Of a DNA stretch of 6,802 nt, positions 1 through 6,678 are shown piece after piece. Origin of the DNA: Crocinitomicaceae bacterium (lineage in GTDB: Bacteria; Bacteroidota; Bacteroidia; Flavobacteriales_G; Salibacteraceae). Positions within the stretch are counted from its first letter, which is position 1. The number at the start of each line of letters is the position of its first letter. The notes below the pieces were generated by a model. The model did not search any database and had not been told where the DNA came from. It saw only the letters and a list, made by a program, of their open reading frames with translations. The stretch spans positions 1 through 6,802 of the forward strand of contig JAAZVO010000143.1 of assembly GCA_018623405.1 (NCBI GenBank), written 5' to 3'. The position numbers and the translations under genes were made by a program.

Positions 1-1862
1 CCTGGGATAAAAACAATCCGTCAATAGATGTTGAGTTGATCTTATTCATAGATGGAAATGAGGTTGATTGTACGATGGCAAACATTTACCGAGAAGACCT
101 AAAAAAGTATAAGATAAAAAATGGAAAAGCCGCCTTTAAATTTGTCTTGCCTGAAAAATACACCAAAGGAGGAAAACACATTTTTTCTTTAAAAGAAAAA
201 AATAGCAAGACAATAGTTTTGTCTAAGGAAATAAATTGGAAACCATCAGTTTCAAACCTAAACTTTAGGGGAGATTCTATGAAAGATTTGTTTAATTGGT
301 CTTTTTACAATAATTCAATTCCAATTTGTGCTGACAATAACTCATTTTTTCGAATTGAAAAAATACTAACTGCCTACAAACTATCTCTTCAATTAAAATA
401 CAAACAAGAAAAGCAAGAAGATTTAATATCAGTTGTAATGCCCGTATTCAATAGGGTGAGTGTAATTAACGTAGCCATTGATTCGGTGTTAGATCAACAT
501 TATGAGAACTGGGAATTGATTATTGCAGACGATGGAAGTGAAGATAATTTAGAAAATCACCTCATCAAACACTATAAAAATTTACTGGAATCTAAGAAAA
601 TTAAGTATTACAAATACAACACCAACAGAGGGGTTTCGGCCGCGAGAAATTTAGCATTAAGTAAAGCAAAGGGTGAGTTTATTGCATACCTAGATTCTGA
701 TAACTTTTGGGACAAGAATTACCTTAACCTAATGGTAAATGAATTACGTTCTAACCCAAGCTTCTCTTGTTCCTACTCAGGCCAATTAATAACCAATACA
801 CGAAATTTAAACGCCGAAAAAAGTCTAGAAAGAGCCTTTTTGAGGATTTCACCCTTTAACTCATCTCTACTTGAAAACAACAACTACATAGATTTAAATG
901 TGTTTTTCCATAGAAGAAGTTTATATGAAAGTTGTGGGGGCTTTAACTCATCAATGAAGCGACTTGTTGATTGGGAATATATTTTAAGACTAACCCATAA
1001 AAACAAACCTCTATTTGTTCCTGCTATTCTCTGCACTTACTGTTTCGGAAGAGCGGAAAATCAAATCTCATTTGTAGAGTCTTTTACTGATAGTCATCTT
1101 AAATTAAATGATTCAAAGCTAAAACTAAGTGCAAATATTACTAGAGAACAGACAAAACATCAATTTCACCATGTTCTAATCTGTAGTTCGAATTCAGAGT
1201 ATGATATCATTAATCAACTACTTGCGCTAAAAAACACAACAAGAAACGGCTACCTTTCGATTATATATCCATCAAATTCTACAAAAGCAAAGCAAATAGA
1301 AAAGCTATTTTCAAAGGATGAAAAAACGAATCTAATTAGTGTATCAGAAAAAAATGGAAAAACAGAAAAAGTAATATTGGAAGCATTTTATGCTGCTATT
1401 AAAAATCGAAAAAATAATCCTATTATTTTATTACAAGACGATGTAATTGTAAGCAAATCGTTAGAAAATGATTTAAGTGTCAATTTGAAAGAAAGCCCAA
1501 CTATTGGTATTGGCCTTTTAAAACAACTTGTAAAACCAACTGAACTTTCAAAAAGAAACCTTAAAAGAGTTTCAATTGGAAATGCAGACTTCGACATAAC
1601 TTTTGAAAGACTAGCCAATAAGATTATTGATCCCTTGGTAAAATCAGAGCGGAATATTATTCTCAGTGAGTATATTTCGAATTCACCTACTTATATAAAT
1701 TCTCACCTCATTTATGTCCTTCTTTCACTTATTGAAAGTGAAACAATTTCATCAATACAAGAACTGATAGAAGTAGCCTCAAAAGGTATAAAGGAAGGCC
1801 TATTTCTCGATACCGCTTACTTACCAAACGTTTTCACATACGACCATACCTATTTTTCATGA
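1..1862 (+). CDS. GT2 family glycosyltransferase, large multidomain, 5' end outside window
   Basis: This gene encodes an inverting GT-A glycosyltransferase, probably acting at the cytoplasmic face on a surface polysaccharide. The first in-frame start is a TTG at 36, but the frame stays open to the edge and the 11 codons before it (beginning WDKNNPSIDVE) continue a recognisable domain, so the start lies upstream. Numbering from the first complete codon at 3, residues 1-80 resemble the beta-rich module seen in large bacterial glycosyltransferases (pattern WDP-N-P....L.VDG, then YREDL...I..G...F.F.LP). Residues 142-356 are the GT2 domain: VVMPVFNR, IIADDGS (Asp176-Asp177), a DXD-like DSD (231-233) and VDWE (322-325) at the usual catalytic-base position. 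Residues 388-511 look like a second, degenerate GT2-like fold with ILLQDDV (475-481). The rest is unassigned. No membrane segment is seen. The stop overlaps the next gene's ATG. The GT2 call is firm; the sugar and acceptor are unknown. Confidence 0.9.
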   Translation, partial: WDKNNPSIDVELILFIDGNEVDCTMANIYREDLKKYKIKNGKAAFKFVLPEKYTKGGKHIFSLKEKNSKTIVLSKEINWKPSVSNLNFRGDSMKDLFNWSFYNNSIPICADNNSFFRIEKILTAYKLSLQLKYKQEKQEDLISVVMPVFNRVSVINVAIDSVLDQHYENWELIIADDGSEDNLENHLIKHYKNLLESKKIKYYKYNTNRGVSAARNLALSKAKGEFIAYLDSDNFWDKNYLNLMVNELRSNPSFSCSYSGQLITNTRNLNAEKSLERAFLRISPFNSSLLENNNYIDLNVFFHRRSLYESCGGFNSSMKRLVDWEYILRLTHKNKPLFVPAILCTYCFGRAENQISFVESFTDSHLKLNDSKLKLSANITREQTKHQFHHVLICSSNSEYDIINQLLALKNTTRNGYLSIIYPSNSTKAKQIEKLFSKDEKTNLISVSEKNGKTEKVILEAFYAAIKNRKNNPIILLQDDVIVSKSLENDLSVNLKESPTIGIGLLKQLVKPTELSKRNLKRVSIGNADFDITFERLANKIIDPLVKSERNIILSEYISNSPTYINSHLIYVLLSLIESETISSIQELIEVASKGIKEGLFLDTAYLPNVFTYDHTYFS

Positions 1863-2662
1863 ATAATCAGCCAAACTTTTTTATTCTAGGTGCTCAAAAA
1901 TGCGGAACAACTTGGCTTCACCAAGCTTTAAATGAGCACAGTGATATATATATGTCTCCCGAGAAAGAGATTCACTTTTTCAATAGCAAAAAGCATTTTA
2001 AAAGAGGTATGAATCATTACAAATCATTCTTTAAAGATTCAAAAAATGAACCTCTTAAGGGTGAATCAACACCAAATTATTTTTGGACTTCAACGTATAA
2101 AGATGAGTACTTGAAGGATGGATGTGACTCTGAATTCATGCATGGGATACCGAAAAGAATAAGGCAAAACTTAGGTGAAAACTTAAAGTTTATCATTTTA
2201 CTTCGAAATCCGGTCGATCGAGCAATATCAGCATTTTATCATCATCTTAAATTTGATAGCAGGCTAAACCTAGATGTTTCTTTTGATGAAAATATTAGGA
2301 ATTTTGGAATAGCACAAATGGGATTTTATGCGGAACACTTGAAGCATTATTATACATTATTTAACCCTAATCAATTTAAAGTTCTTATTTACGAAGAGTT
2401 TTTTAAAGACCCTCAACTTGGGTTAAACGAAGCTCTTTCATTTCTTTCTCTCCCAAAGAAAAATGATTTCTCCATTCTTTCCTGCTCCATTCATTCCTCA
2501 AAAAAGAAAGTAAAAATCAATGGTGAGTATTACATACACCTCTCAAAACACCAAGTTAAAAAGATTATTAGCAAACAAAATATTAGCACCTTAAGAGCAC
2601 TTTACAAAAAAGAAAACTTAAAGTTAAATGAATTGCTAAAAAAAGATATTAATTGGGCGTAG
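1859..2662 (+). CDS. PAPS-dependent sulfotransferase (Sulfotransfer_1 / heparan N-sulfotransferase-like)
   Basis: This enzyme likely transfers sulfate from PAPS to a hydroxyl or amino group of a glycan, acting in the cytosol. At 267 residues it has the length of a single-domain sulfotransferase. The 5'-phosphosulfate loop is FFILGAQKCGTTWL (residues 7-20), with the predicted catalytic Lys14. It is followed by PEKEIHFF (34-41), a segment typical of bacterial homologues of heparan sulfate and deacetylase/N-sulfotransferases. The 3'-phosphate site is FIILLRNPVDRAISAFYHH (111-129), with Arg116 and Ser124. GFYAEHLKHY (155-164) and LIYEEFFKDP (176-185) are the usual downstream family motifs. The ATG lies inside the TGA stop of the upstream glycosyltransferase gene (ATGA), suggesting translational coupling and a shared substrate. 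The 3' end overlaps the convergent gene by 14 bp. Family confidence is high; the acceptor is unknown. Confidence 0.93.
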   Translation: MNNQPNFFILGAQKCGTTWLHQALNEHSDIYMSPEKEIHFFNSKKHFKRGMNHYKSFFKDSKNEPLKGESTPNYFWTSTYKDEYLKDGCDSEFMHGIPKRIRQNLGENLKFIILLRNPVDRAISAFYHHLKFDSRLNLDVSFDENIRNFGIAQMGFYAEHLKHYYTLFNPNQFKVLIYEEFFKDPQLGLNEALSFLSLPKKNDFSILSCSIHSSKKKVKINGEYYIHLSKHQVKKIISKQNISTLRALYKKENLKLNELLKKDINWA

Positions 2663-3722
2663 AAGAGTCCTTTTTTAAGGCTTCAATCTGCTTTTCCATT
2701 TTTTTAATGGTTCTATCTATGTTTAGTAATAAGCCACCAAAAACTAATGAAATCTCTTCGGTAGAAAAGGTTAATTCTTCGGGAGTTGATTCCGTGGGCA
2801 TAGATTGAAACAATACACCATCCTTTCTGCCAAAGTACTCTGATGCTACCTTTTTATTTTCTTCGTTAAAGAATTGAACCACTTCGTTTGCGAGCTCATA
2901 AGGCAATTTATCCTTTTGGTTTAATACACCTAAATTATCCTGTAAAACCTGCTCTACATCCATGTATCGGTTTGTAAAGGTTTTGGTTGGGTTCAGGTAG
3001 TTTAATTGGCGCATAAGCTCAACACTTTTTTCACTTAAAGATGGGTTTTTCTTGCCTATTGAACGTACAAAATCCTTTGACATTTCAATGCCTAAAACTG
3101 AACAAAAATCATAAATTAAGTCATTGTTCTTTAGTTGTTGCCTTTCAAAAACTCTTGGAATGATGTTTTCTTTACCGTATTGGGAAGATAACCTTTCTAA
3201 TAACGAATAAAACTTTAGTCTTTCTTCCTTTTTATAAAATTCTGAAACCCAATTTACTAATGAACTTGTTTGACGGTGTCTCTTTACCTTTTGATTATAA
3301 ATCGAAGTTAGGGCTTGATCTTGTCTTCTTAGGTAAATAATAACCTTAATAGAATAGCCATGTGATTTTGCTATTTCGTGTATTCTTTCAGTATGCTTTT
3401 TACTTGAAATTTTGTAAAGGCCCTCACTGGAAATCAATAAATCTCTTCCTTCTGCTCTTATTAAAGCCTTTGAAAGTACTGCAAAAACAGTTTTTGCAGT
3501 TTGTCCTTTTGTTCCCTTTTTTGCACCTGTTAAAACTCTTGAAATAGCATGACCATTTCCGGAGCCAATTTTTACTTTCAGCGTATTCTCTACCTCACCA
3601 AATAAATTTGGATAATGAAGTCCTTTTTTGAATAATTTTTTTGCATTAGATGCTAAAAAATACTGTATTGATGATGACCCTGTTTTAGGTAAGCCTACAT
3701 GAAGAAATAGTGTTTTACTCAA
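2649..3722 (-). CDS. sulfotransferase family protein with C-terminal helical tail
   Basis: This is a predicted PAPS-dependent sulfotransferase of 357 residues, from a different subfamily than the sulfotransferase on the plus strand. The N-terminus carries a canonical 5'-phosphosulfate loop, HVGLPKTGSSSIQYFL (8-23), with Lys13. The likely 3'-phosphate site is KVIIYLRRQDQALTSIYNQ (126-144), with Arg132/Arg133 and Ser140. LLISSEGLY (95-103) is another segment common in this bacterial family. The last ~35 residues are rich in Lys, Glu and Leu and could form a short coiled coil (about 330-351). The start must be a TTG: an in-frame TAA lies two codons upstream and no in-frame ATG follows until about residue 237, past both binding motifs. 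The TTG overlaps the TGA stop of the preceding minus-strand gene (TTGA), pointing to coupled translation. The 3' end overlaps the convergent sulfotransferase gene. A glycan acceptor is inferred from the neighbours only. Confidence 0.88.
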   Translation of the reverse strand: MSKTLFLHVGLPKTGSSSIQYFLASNAKKLFKKGLHYPNLFGEVENTLKVKIGSGNGHAISRVLTGAKKGTKGQTAKTVFAVLSKALIRAEGRDLLISSEGLYKISSKKHTERIHEIAKSHGYSIKVIIYLRRQDQALTSIYNQKVKRHRQTSSLVNWVSEFYKKEERLKFYSLLERLSSQYGKENIIPRVFERQQLKNNDLIYDFCSVLGIEMSKDFVRSIGKKNPSLSEKSVELMRQLNYLNPTKTFTNRYMDVEQVLQDNLGVLNQKDKLPYELANEVVQFFNEENKKVASEYFGRKDGVLFQSMPTESTPEELTFSTEEISLVFGGLLLNIDRTIKKMEKQIEALKKDSSTPN

Positions 3723-4390
3723 AATTTATATTTTAATTTTTTTAATTCGTTTCGTAATAGAAATTCCATTATTTCCCTTGCTTCATTTGTATAAGCCTCT
3801 CTATATTCAGTTTTCTTTCCTTCGGTAATGTTTTTTCTAGGAATATCAATTTTTACATCTAAGCCAAGCCTTTTTGAAAATGACTCAAACTCTTGATCTA
3901 AATTTTCAAACTTCATAATAAGGTCACAGCCTCCAGCCCACTTAAGGTTAACTCTTGTCTTTCCTTTTAATTTATATGGCTTTTGATAGTTCTTTATAAT
4001 CCATTCAGAAAAAGTGTGATTTTTTACAAAATCTAAATCCTTATCAAAGTTTGGAATTTTATGGATAAAAGCCGTTTTATCATTTCTAAGGTTTTGATAG
4101 GCAAATCTCTTTTTAATATAAAGAGAATATAGACTATCAAATGGGTTCCGGACAACAACAACCTTTAAATAGTTTTCTTTTTGATTTTTTGTTATAAGAC
4201 CAGCACCATATAATTGATTTACAGTTGAGTGCTTTTTTTGAATAAGGATATCTCCATTTTCATCAACTATATCGGATGAAGGAATCCAATGGGCGTTTAA
4301 ATGCTTGTAAATTGCTAGTGAAGTAGCTGTACTAGCAGTTCTTGGATTTAAAATAAAAAGTAGCTTGTGATCCTCTGAAATTAGTGCCAT
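3719..4390 (-). CDS. sulfotransferase, Sulfotransfer_2 (carbohydrate sulfotransferase)-like
   Basis: This is a small 223-residue sulfotransferase resembling the carbohydrate sulfotransferase family (Sulfotransfer_2), and a third type in this locus. Residues 10-24 form the 5'-phosphosulfate loop (LLFILNPRTASTATS). The usual Lys of the PKT motif is replaced by Arg17. KKHSTVNQL (52-60) matches the conserved K-HST segment of the family. LKVVVVRNPFDSLYSLY (76-92 approx.) is the 3'-phosphate site, with Arg81 and Ser89. MKFENLDQEF follows near 159-168, and the end (YREAYTNEAREIMEF, then KYKF) matches the usual family C-terminus. I chose the ATG at 4390; a TTG directly before it (4393) would add one residue. 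It lies 30 bp after the end of the upstream pseudogene, and its stop overlaps the TTG start of the next gene. Activity depends on whether Arg17 is tolerated. Confidence 0.88.
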   Translation of the reverse strand: MALISEDHKLLFILNPRTASTATSLAIYKHLNAHWIPSSDIVDENGDILIQKKHSTVNQLYGAGLITKNQKENYLKVVVVRNPFDSLYSLYIKKRFAYQNLRNDKTAFIHKIPNFDKDLDFVKNHTFSEWIIKNYQKPYKLKGKTRVNLKWAGGCDLIMKFENLDQEFESFSKRLGLDVKIDIPRKNITEGKKTEYREAYTNEAREIMEFLLRNELKKLKYKF

Positions 4391-4420
4391 CAATAAAACA
4401 AAATTAATTTAAAATAGAGC

Positions 4421-5617
4421 TTAATCTAGGAATTCTTCTACTCTTTCTCTATTGAGCTTTAATTGAGCTTGGTTTTTCATCAAGTCGACCATGGAAGACA
4501 AAAATGGCTTTCCATATTTTTCAATAAGTTTTGCTTTTCCCTTTTGAGCTAAGGGCTTTCTTCCTTCGGGAGTAAAAGATTTCGATTTAGAATGAAATAC
4601 ATAGGTATCTAATGCCAAAGTAGAGAAAAAGCCAGCCTCAAAAGCCCTAATCGAAAAATCGTCTTCTTCTCCATAACCTACTGGTAAATTCACTTCATCT
4701 AAATAGCCAATTGTTTCTAATAGGTCACGTTTTATGGCATAACAAAACCCATTTACCAATGGTACAATGGGTAACTCATTATTGTACAGTGTTTCGCATA
4801 ACTCGTTCATTCTCTTTATTGTATAATCAGGAGGTAATTCATTTACAAAAAACTTACCGTCCTCATCGAAAATTTTTGGAATAGTTTGCCAACTTGCAGC
4901 ATTAGATAAGGGACCAACAATGCCAATATTAGGATGGGAGCTTATGCACCTAAGCAAACCTGTTAACCAACCTTTAGAAACTATCGTATCACTATTTAAG
5001 GTAACAACAAAATCTGCCCTAGAAGCTTGTAATCCCTTATTTACTGTTTTGGTGTACCCTAGGTTTTCTTCATTCTCAATTAAAATAAAATGTGAGTGAG
5101 ACTTACTGAAACGCTTTAATAAATCTGAGGTTTCTTTATCTGAACAGTCGTTTACAATTATTACGGTTAGGTTAACTCCTGAATTGGCACTCAGCAGTGA
5201 ATTAAGGCACTTTTTTACATCTTCAAAAGCATTTTAAACCGGCACAATTATATCAACATTAAATGTTGTATCATTACTAAAGACTGTATGTTTTCTAGGA
5301 CTTCTGCCTTCGCTCTACCCAAATAACAAAAAATGGATTAAGGGATTAATTTGACTATTTGCAACATCACTATACTGATTAATGTAATATTTCGTCTCAA
5401 ATCAAAGACTAGGGTTATAGCCCATCTTGCTCCCTTTTTGTATATAGTGTACAATCGGGTTACCACTTCTATCAATCGAATACTTTTCAAGGTACCATTC
5501 CTTATCAAAATAGCCTGAATTTTCGATGATTTGAATTTCTTTTTCTAATTCCATATAAGCACACAAAACTATTGAATTCGAACTATTTTTTTGATTATTA
5601 AATACTTTATTTGCCAT
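4421..5617 (-). pseudogene. GT2 glycosyltransferase pseudogene with N-terminal tandem repeats; three in-frame stop codons
   Basis: One uninterrupted frame of 399 codons runs from an ATG at 5617 to a TAA at 4423-4421 with no indel, but it contains three stops: TGA at codon 72 (5404-5402), TAG at codon 101 (5317-5315) and TAA at codon 128 (5236-5234). Residues 35-107 hold two copies of the FD..YYL..Y.D......NP..HY...G...G..P repeat known from N-terminal parts of bacterial polysaccharide glycosyltransferases. Residues 121-340 form a GT2 domain: VDIIVPV*NAF, VIIVNDCS (152-159), ENLGYTKTVNKGL (184-196), TLNSDTIVSKGW (207-218), IGIVGP, and GYGEEDDFSIRAFEAG (314-329) at the catalytic-base region. 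The third stop falls on the near-invariant Tyr of VPVYN. A shorter start at Met22 (MELEKEIQIIENSG) is also plausible. The surviving pieces, 5617-5402 and the C-terminal half from about 4957, lack a whole catalytic domain and are unlikely to be active. Sequencing error is the main alternative. Confidence 0.9.
5297..5515 (-). repeat. two tandem ~37-residue repeats in the GT2 pseudogene
   Basis: Residues 35-70 and 71-107 of the pseudogene frame align as two copies of one module. Aligned positions include F37/F73, W41/Y77, Y42/Y78, Y46/Y82, NP53-54/NP91-92, H57/H95, G62/G100, G66/G104 and P69/P107; the second copy has two extra residues in the middle. The match is at protein level, and the DNA copies have diverged. 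This module commonly precedes or follows catalytic domains in bacterial polysaccharide glycosyltransferases. Two of the gene's three premature stops lie in the second copy, opposite Tyr36 and Ser63 of the first. Confidence 0.75.
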
Positions 5618-5631
5618 TCAATTTATAGAGT

Positions 5632-6678
5632 GTGAGGAGCATCATTTCTTTTTTAATCAACTGGAACTCCCTCCCCTACACCCAAAAGGCTGTAGACTCT
5701 TTATTGAAGCAAAGCATTTCGCCTCAATCAATTTATATTCTAGACAACAACTCCGATAATTTTGAGGGAGAAAAACTACAGAAACATTTTTCTAAAAACC
5801 CATATATCAATGTGTTCCTTTCGGCAGAGAATTTAGGCTTCGCGAAAGGCATGAATTATTTATTAGCGCAAGCGCTTAAAAAAGAAAATCCTGAGTTTTT
5901 GCTTTTCTTAAATAACGACGCTATTGCAGATGAAGGTTGGATTGAAGCGCTTTTGAAATGTCATAAAGAAACTGGTTCGCCACTCGTTACCTCCAAAATG
6001 CTGCAACTTAGCCAACCTGAGTTAATCGATAATATTGGGCATAGGTTTTTGAATACCGGAGAGGTAATTCCAACCGGACATAACCAAAAGGCTAGTGAAT
6101 TCACAACCCGCCAAAAAACAATTGGAGCTTGCGGCGGAGCAATGTTTGTTACCAACAAACTATGGCAACAACTAGGCGGATTTGATGAGCATTTTTTTGT
6201 AGGCTATGAAGATGCAGACTTTGGTTTACGTGCTTTTTTAACCGGCCACGATATTTACTTTGAACCAAAAGCTATTGTAAAGCATAAAATGGGTGTATCC
6301 ATCAAAAAAATATTTAATTACACCTATACCCTCACCCAATTTCGAAACATTAATTACGCCTACTTCAAGTTGATGCCAACTTCATTTTTGGTGATTAATT
6401 TTCCCTTTTTCATAATTAAGCAGCTAATTGTTTTTTTAATGAATTTGCTTTTCTTACGCTTTAAGTTTTTAAAGGTGATGTTACACAGCACTTGGTTGCT
6501 CTTTACCAAAGATTTGAAGGTTATTAAAAAAGCTAGAAAAGAGTTTTATGCTACCCAAGTTTTAAAGCGCTCTTGGTGGGAAATTCAAAAAGCTAGCACA
6601 TTCTTTTTATGGTTCGATATCAAGCGCTTTTGGCGATTCATGATTCTTCGAGAAAAGAATCAGTTTGAGAAGTATTAA
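5632..6678 (+). CDS. GT2 family glycosyltransferase, rhamnosyltransferase (WbbL)-like
   Basis: This gene encodes an inverting GT-A glycosyltransferase of 348 residues that probably adds a sugar to a lipid-linked oligosaccharide at the inner face of the cytoplasmic membrane. The N-terminus starts directly with the first strand, IISFLINWNSLPYTQKAVDS (4-23). The nucleotide-sugar region continues with IYILDNNS (34-41) and ENLGFAKGMNYLL (66-78). The DXD-like site is FLNNDA (92-97), and the acceptor/catalytic region is GACGGAMFV followed by GGFDEHFFVGYEDADFGLR (182-200), with Glu193 and Asp194. A hydrophobic stretch at about 250-278 and basic aromatic helices after it suggest membrane association. 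The start is GTG: an in-frame TAG at 5626-5628 sits two codons upstream, and the next Met is inside the fold. It diverges from the pseudogene start across 14 bp. WbbL-like proteins often transfer rhamnose, but the donor cannot be read from sequence. Confidence 0.92.
   Translation: MRSIISFLINWNSLPYTQKAVDSLLKQSISPQSIYILDNNSDNFEGEKLQKHFSKNPYINVFLSAENLGFAKGMNYLLAQALKKENPEFLLFLNNDAIADEGWIEALLKCHKETGSPLVTSKMLQLSQPELIDNIGHRFLNTGEVIPTGHNQKASEFTTRQKTIGACGGAMFVTNKLWQQLGGFDEHFFVGYEDADFGLRAFLTGHDIYFEPKAIVKHKMGVSIKKIFNYTYTLTQFRNINYAYFKLMPTSFLVINFPFFIIKQLIVFLMNLLFLRFKFLKVMLHSTWLLFTKDLKVIKKARKEFYATQVLKRSWWEIQKASTFFLWFDIKRFWRFMILREKNQFEKY

Noticed and set aside
1388..1618. 76-residue minus-strand ORF
   Set aside because: Antisense to the large glycosyltransferase gene, with no recognisable motif and no separate gene context.
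2665..2684. Short hairpin around CCTTTTTTAAGG as a terminator between the convergent sulfotransferase genes
   Set aside because: The stem is only 4 bp with a T4 loop and weak extension, and it lies within coding sequence; not convincing as a terminator.
3362..3547. 61-residue plus-strand ORF
   Set aside because: It is antisense within the well-supported sulfotransferase gene at 2649-3722; its Leu/Phe-rich translation is what an opposite-strand shadow of Lys/Glu-rich coding sequence gives.
4399..4406. Minus-strand TAATTTTG, matching the Bacteroidota -7 consensus TAnnTTTG just before the ATG at 4390
   Set aside because: No TTTG-like -33 element lies at the expected distance, transcription would start almost on the ATG, and such a motif is frequent by chance in AT-rich DNA.
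5234..5404. Stop-codon recoding (selenocysteine, pyrrolysine or an alternative code) explaining the three in-frame stops
   Set aside because: All three stop types are involved, the expected residues differ (Leu-, Trp/Tyr/Ser- and Tyr-like), and the same codons end neighbouring genes properly.
5590..5613. Possible plus-strand promoter (TTTG and TACTTTATTTG) upstream of the GTG at 5632
   Set aside because: The spacing between the two elements is about 9 bp rather than about 19 bp, and the second element does not fit TAnnTTTG exactly.
5961..6158. 65-residue minus-strand ORF
   Set aside because: Antisense to conserved GT2 motifs of the gene at 5632-6678; no independent support.
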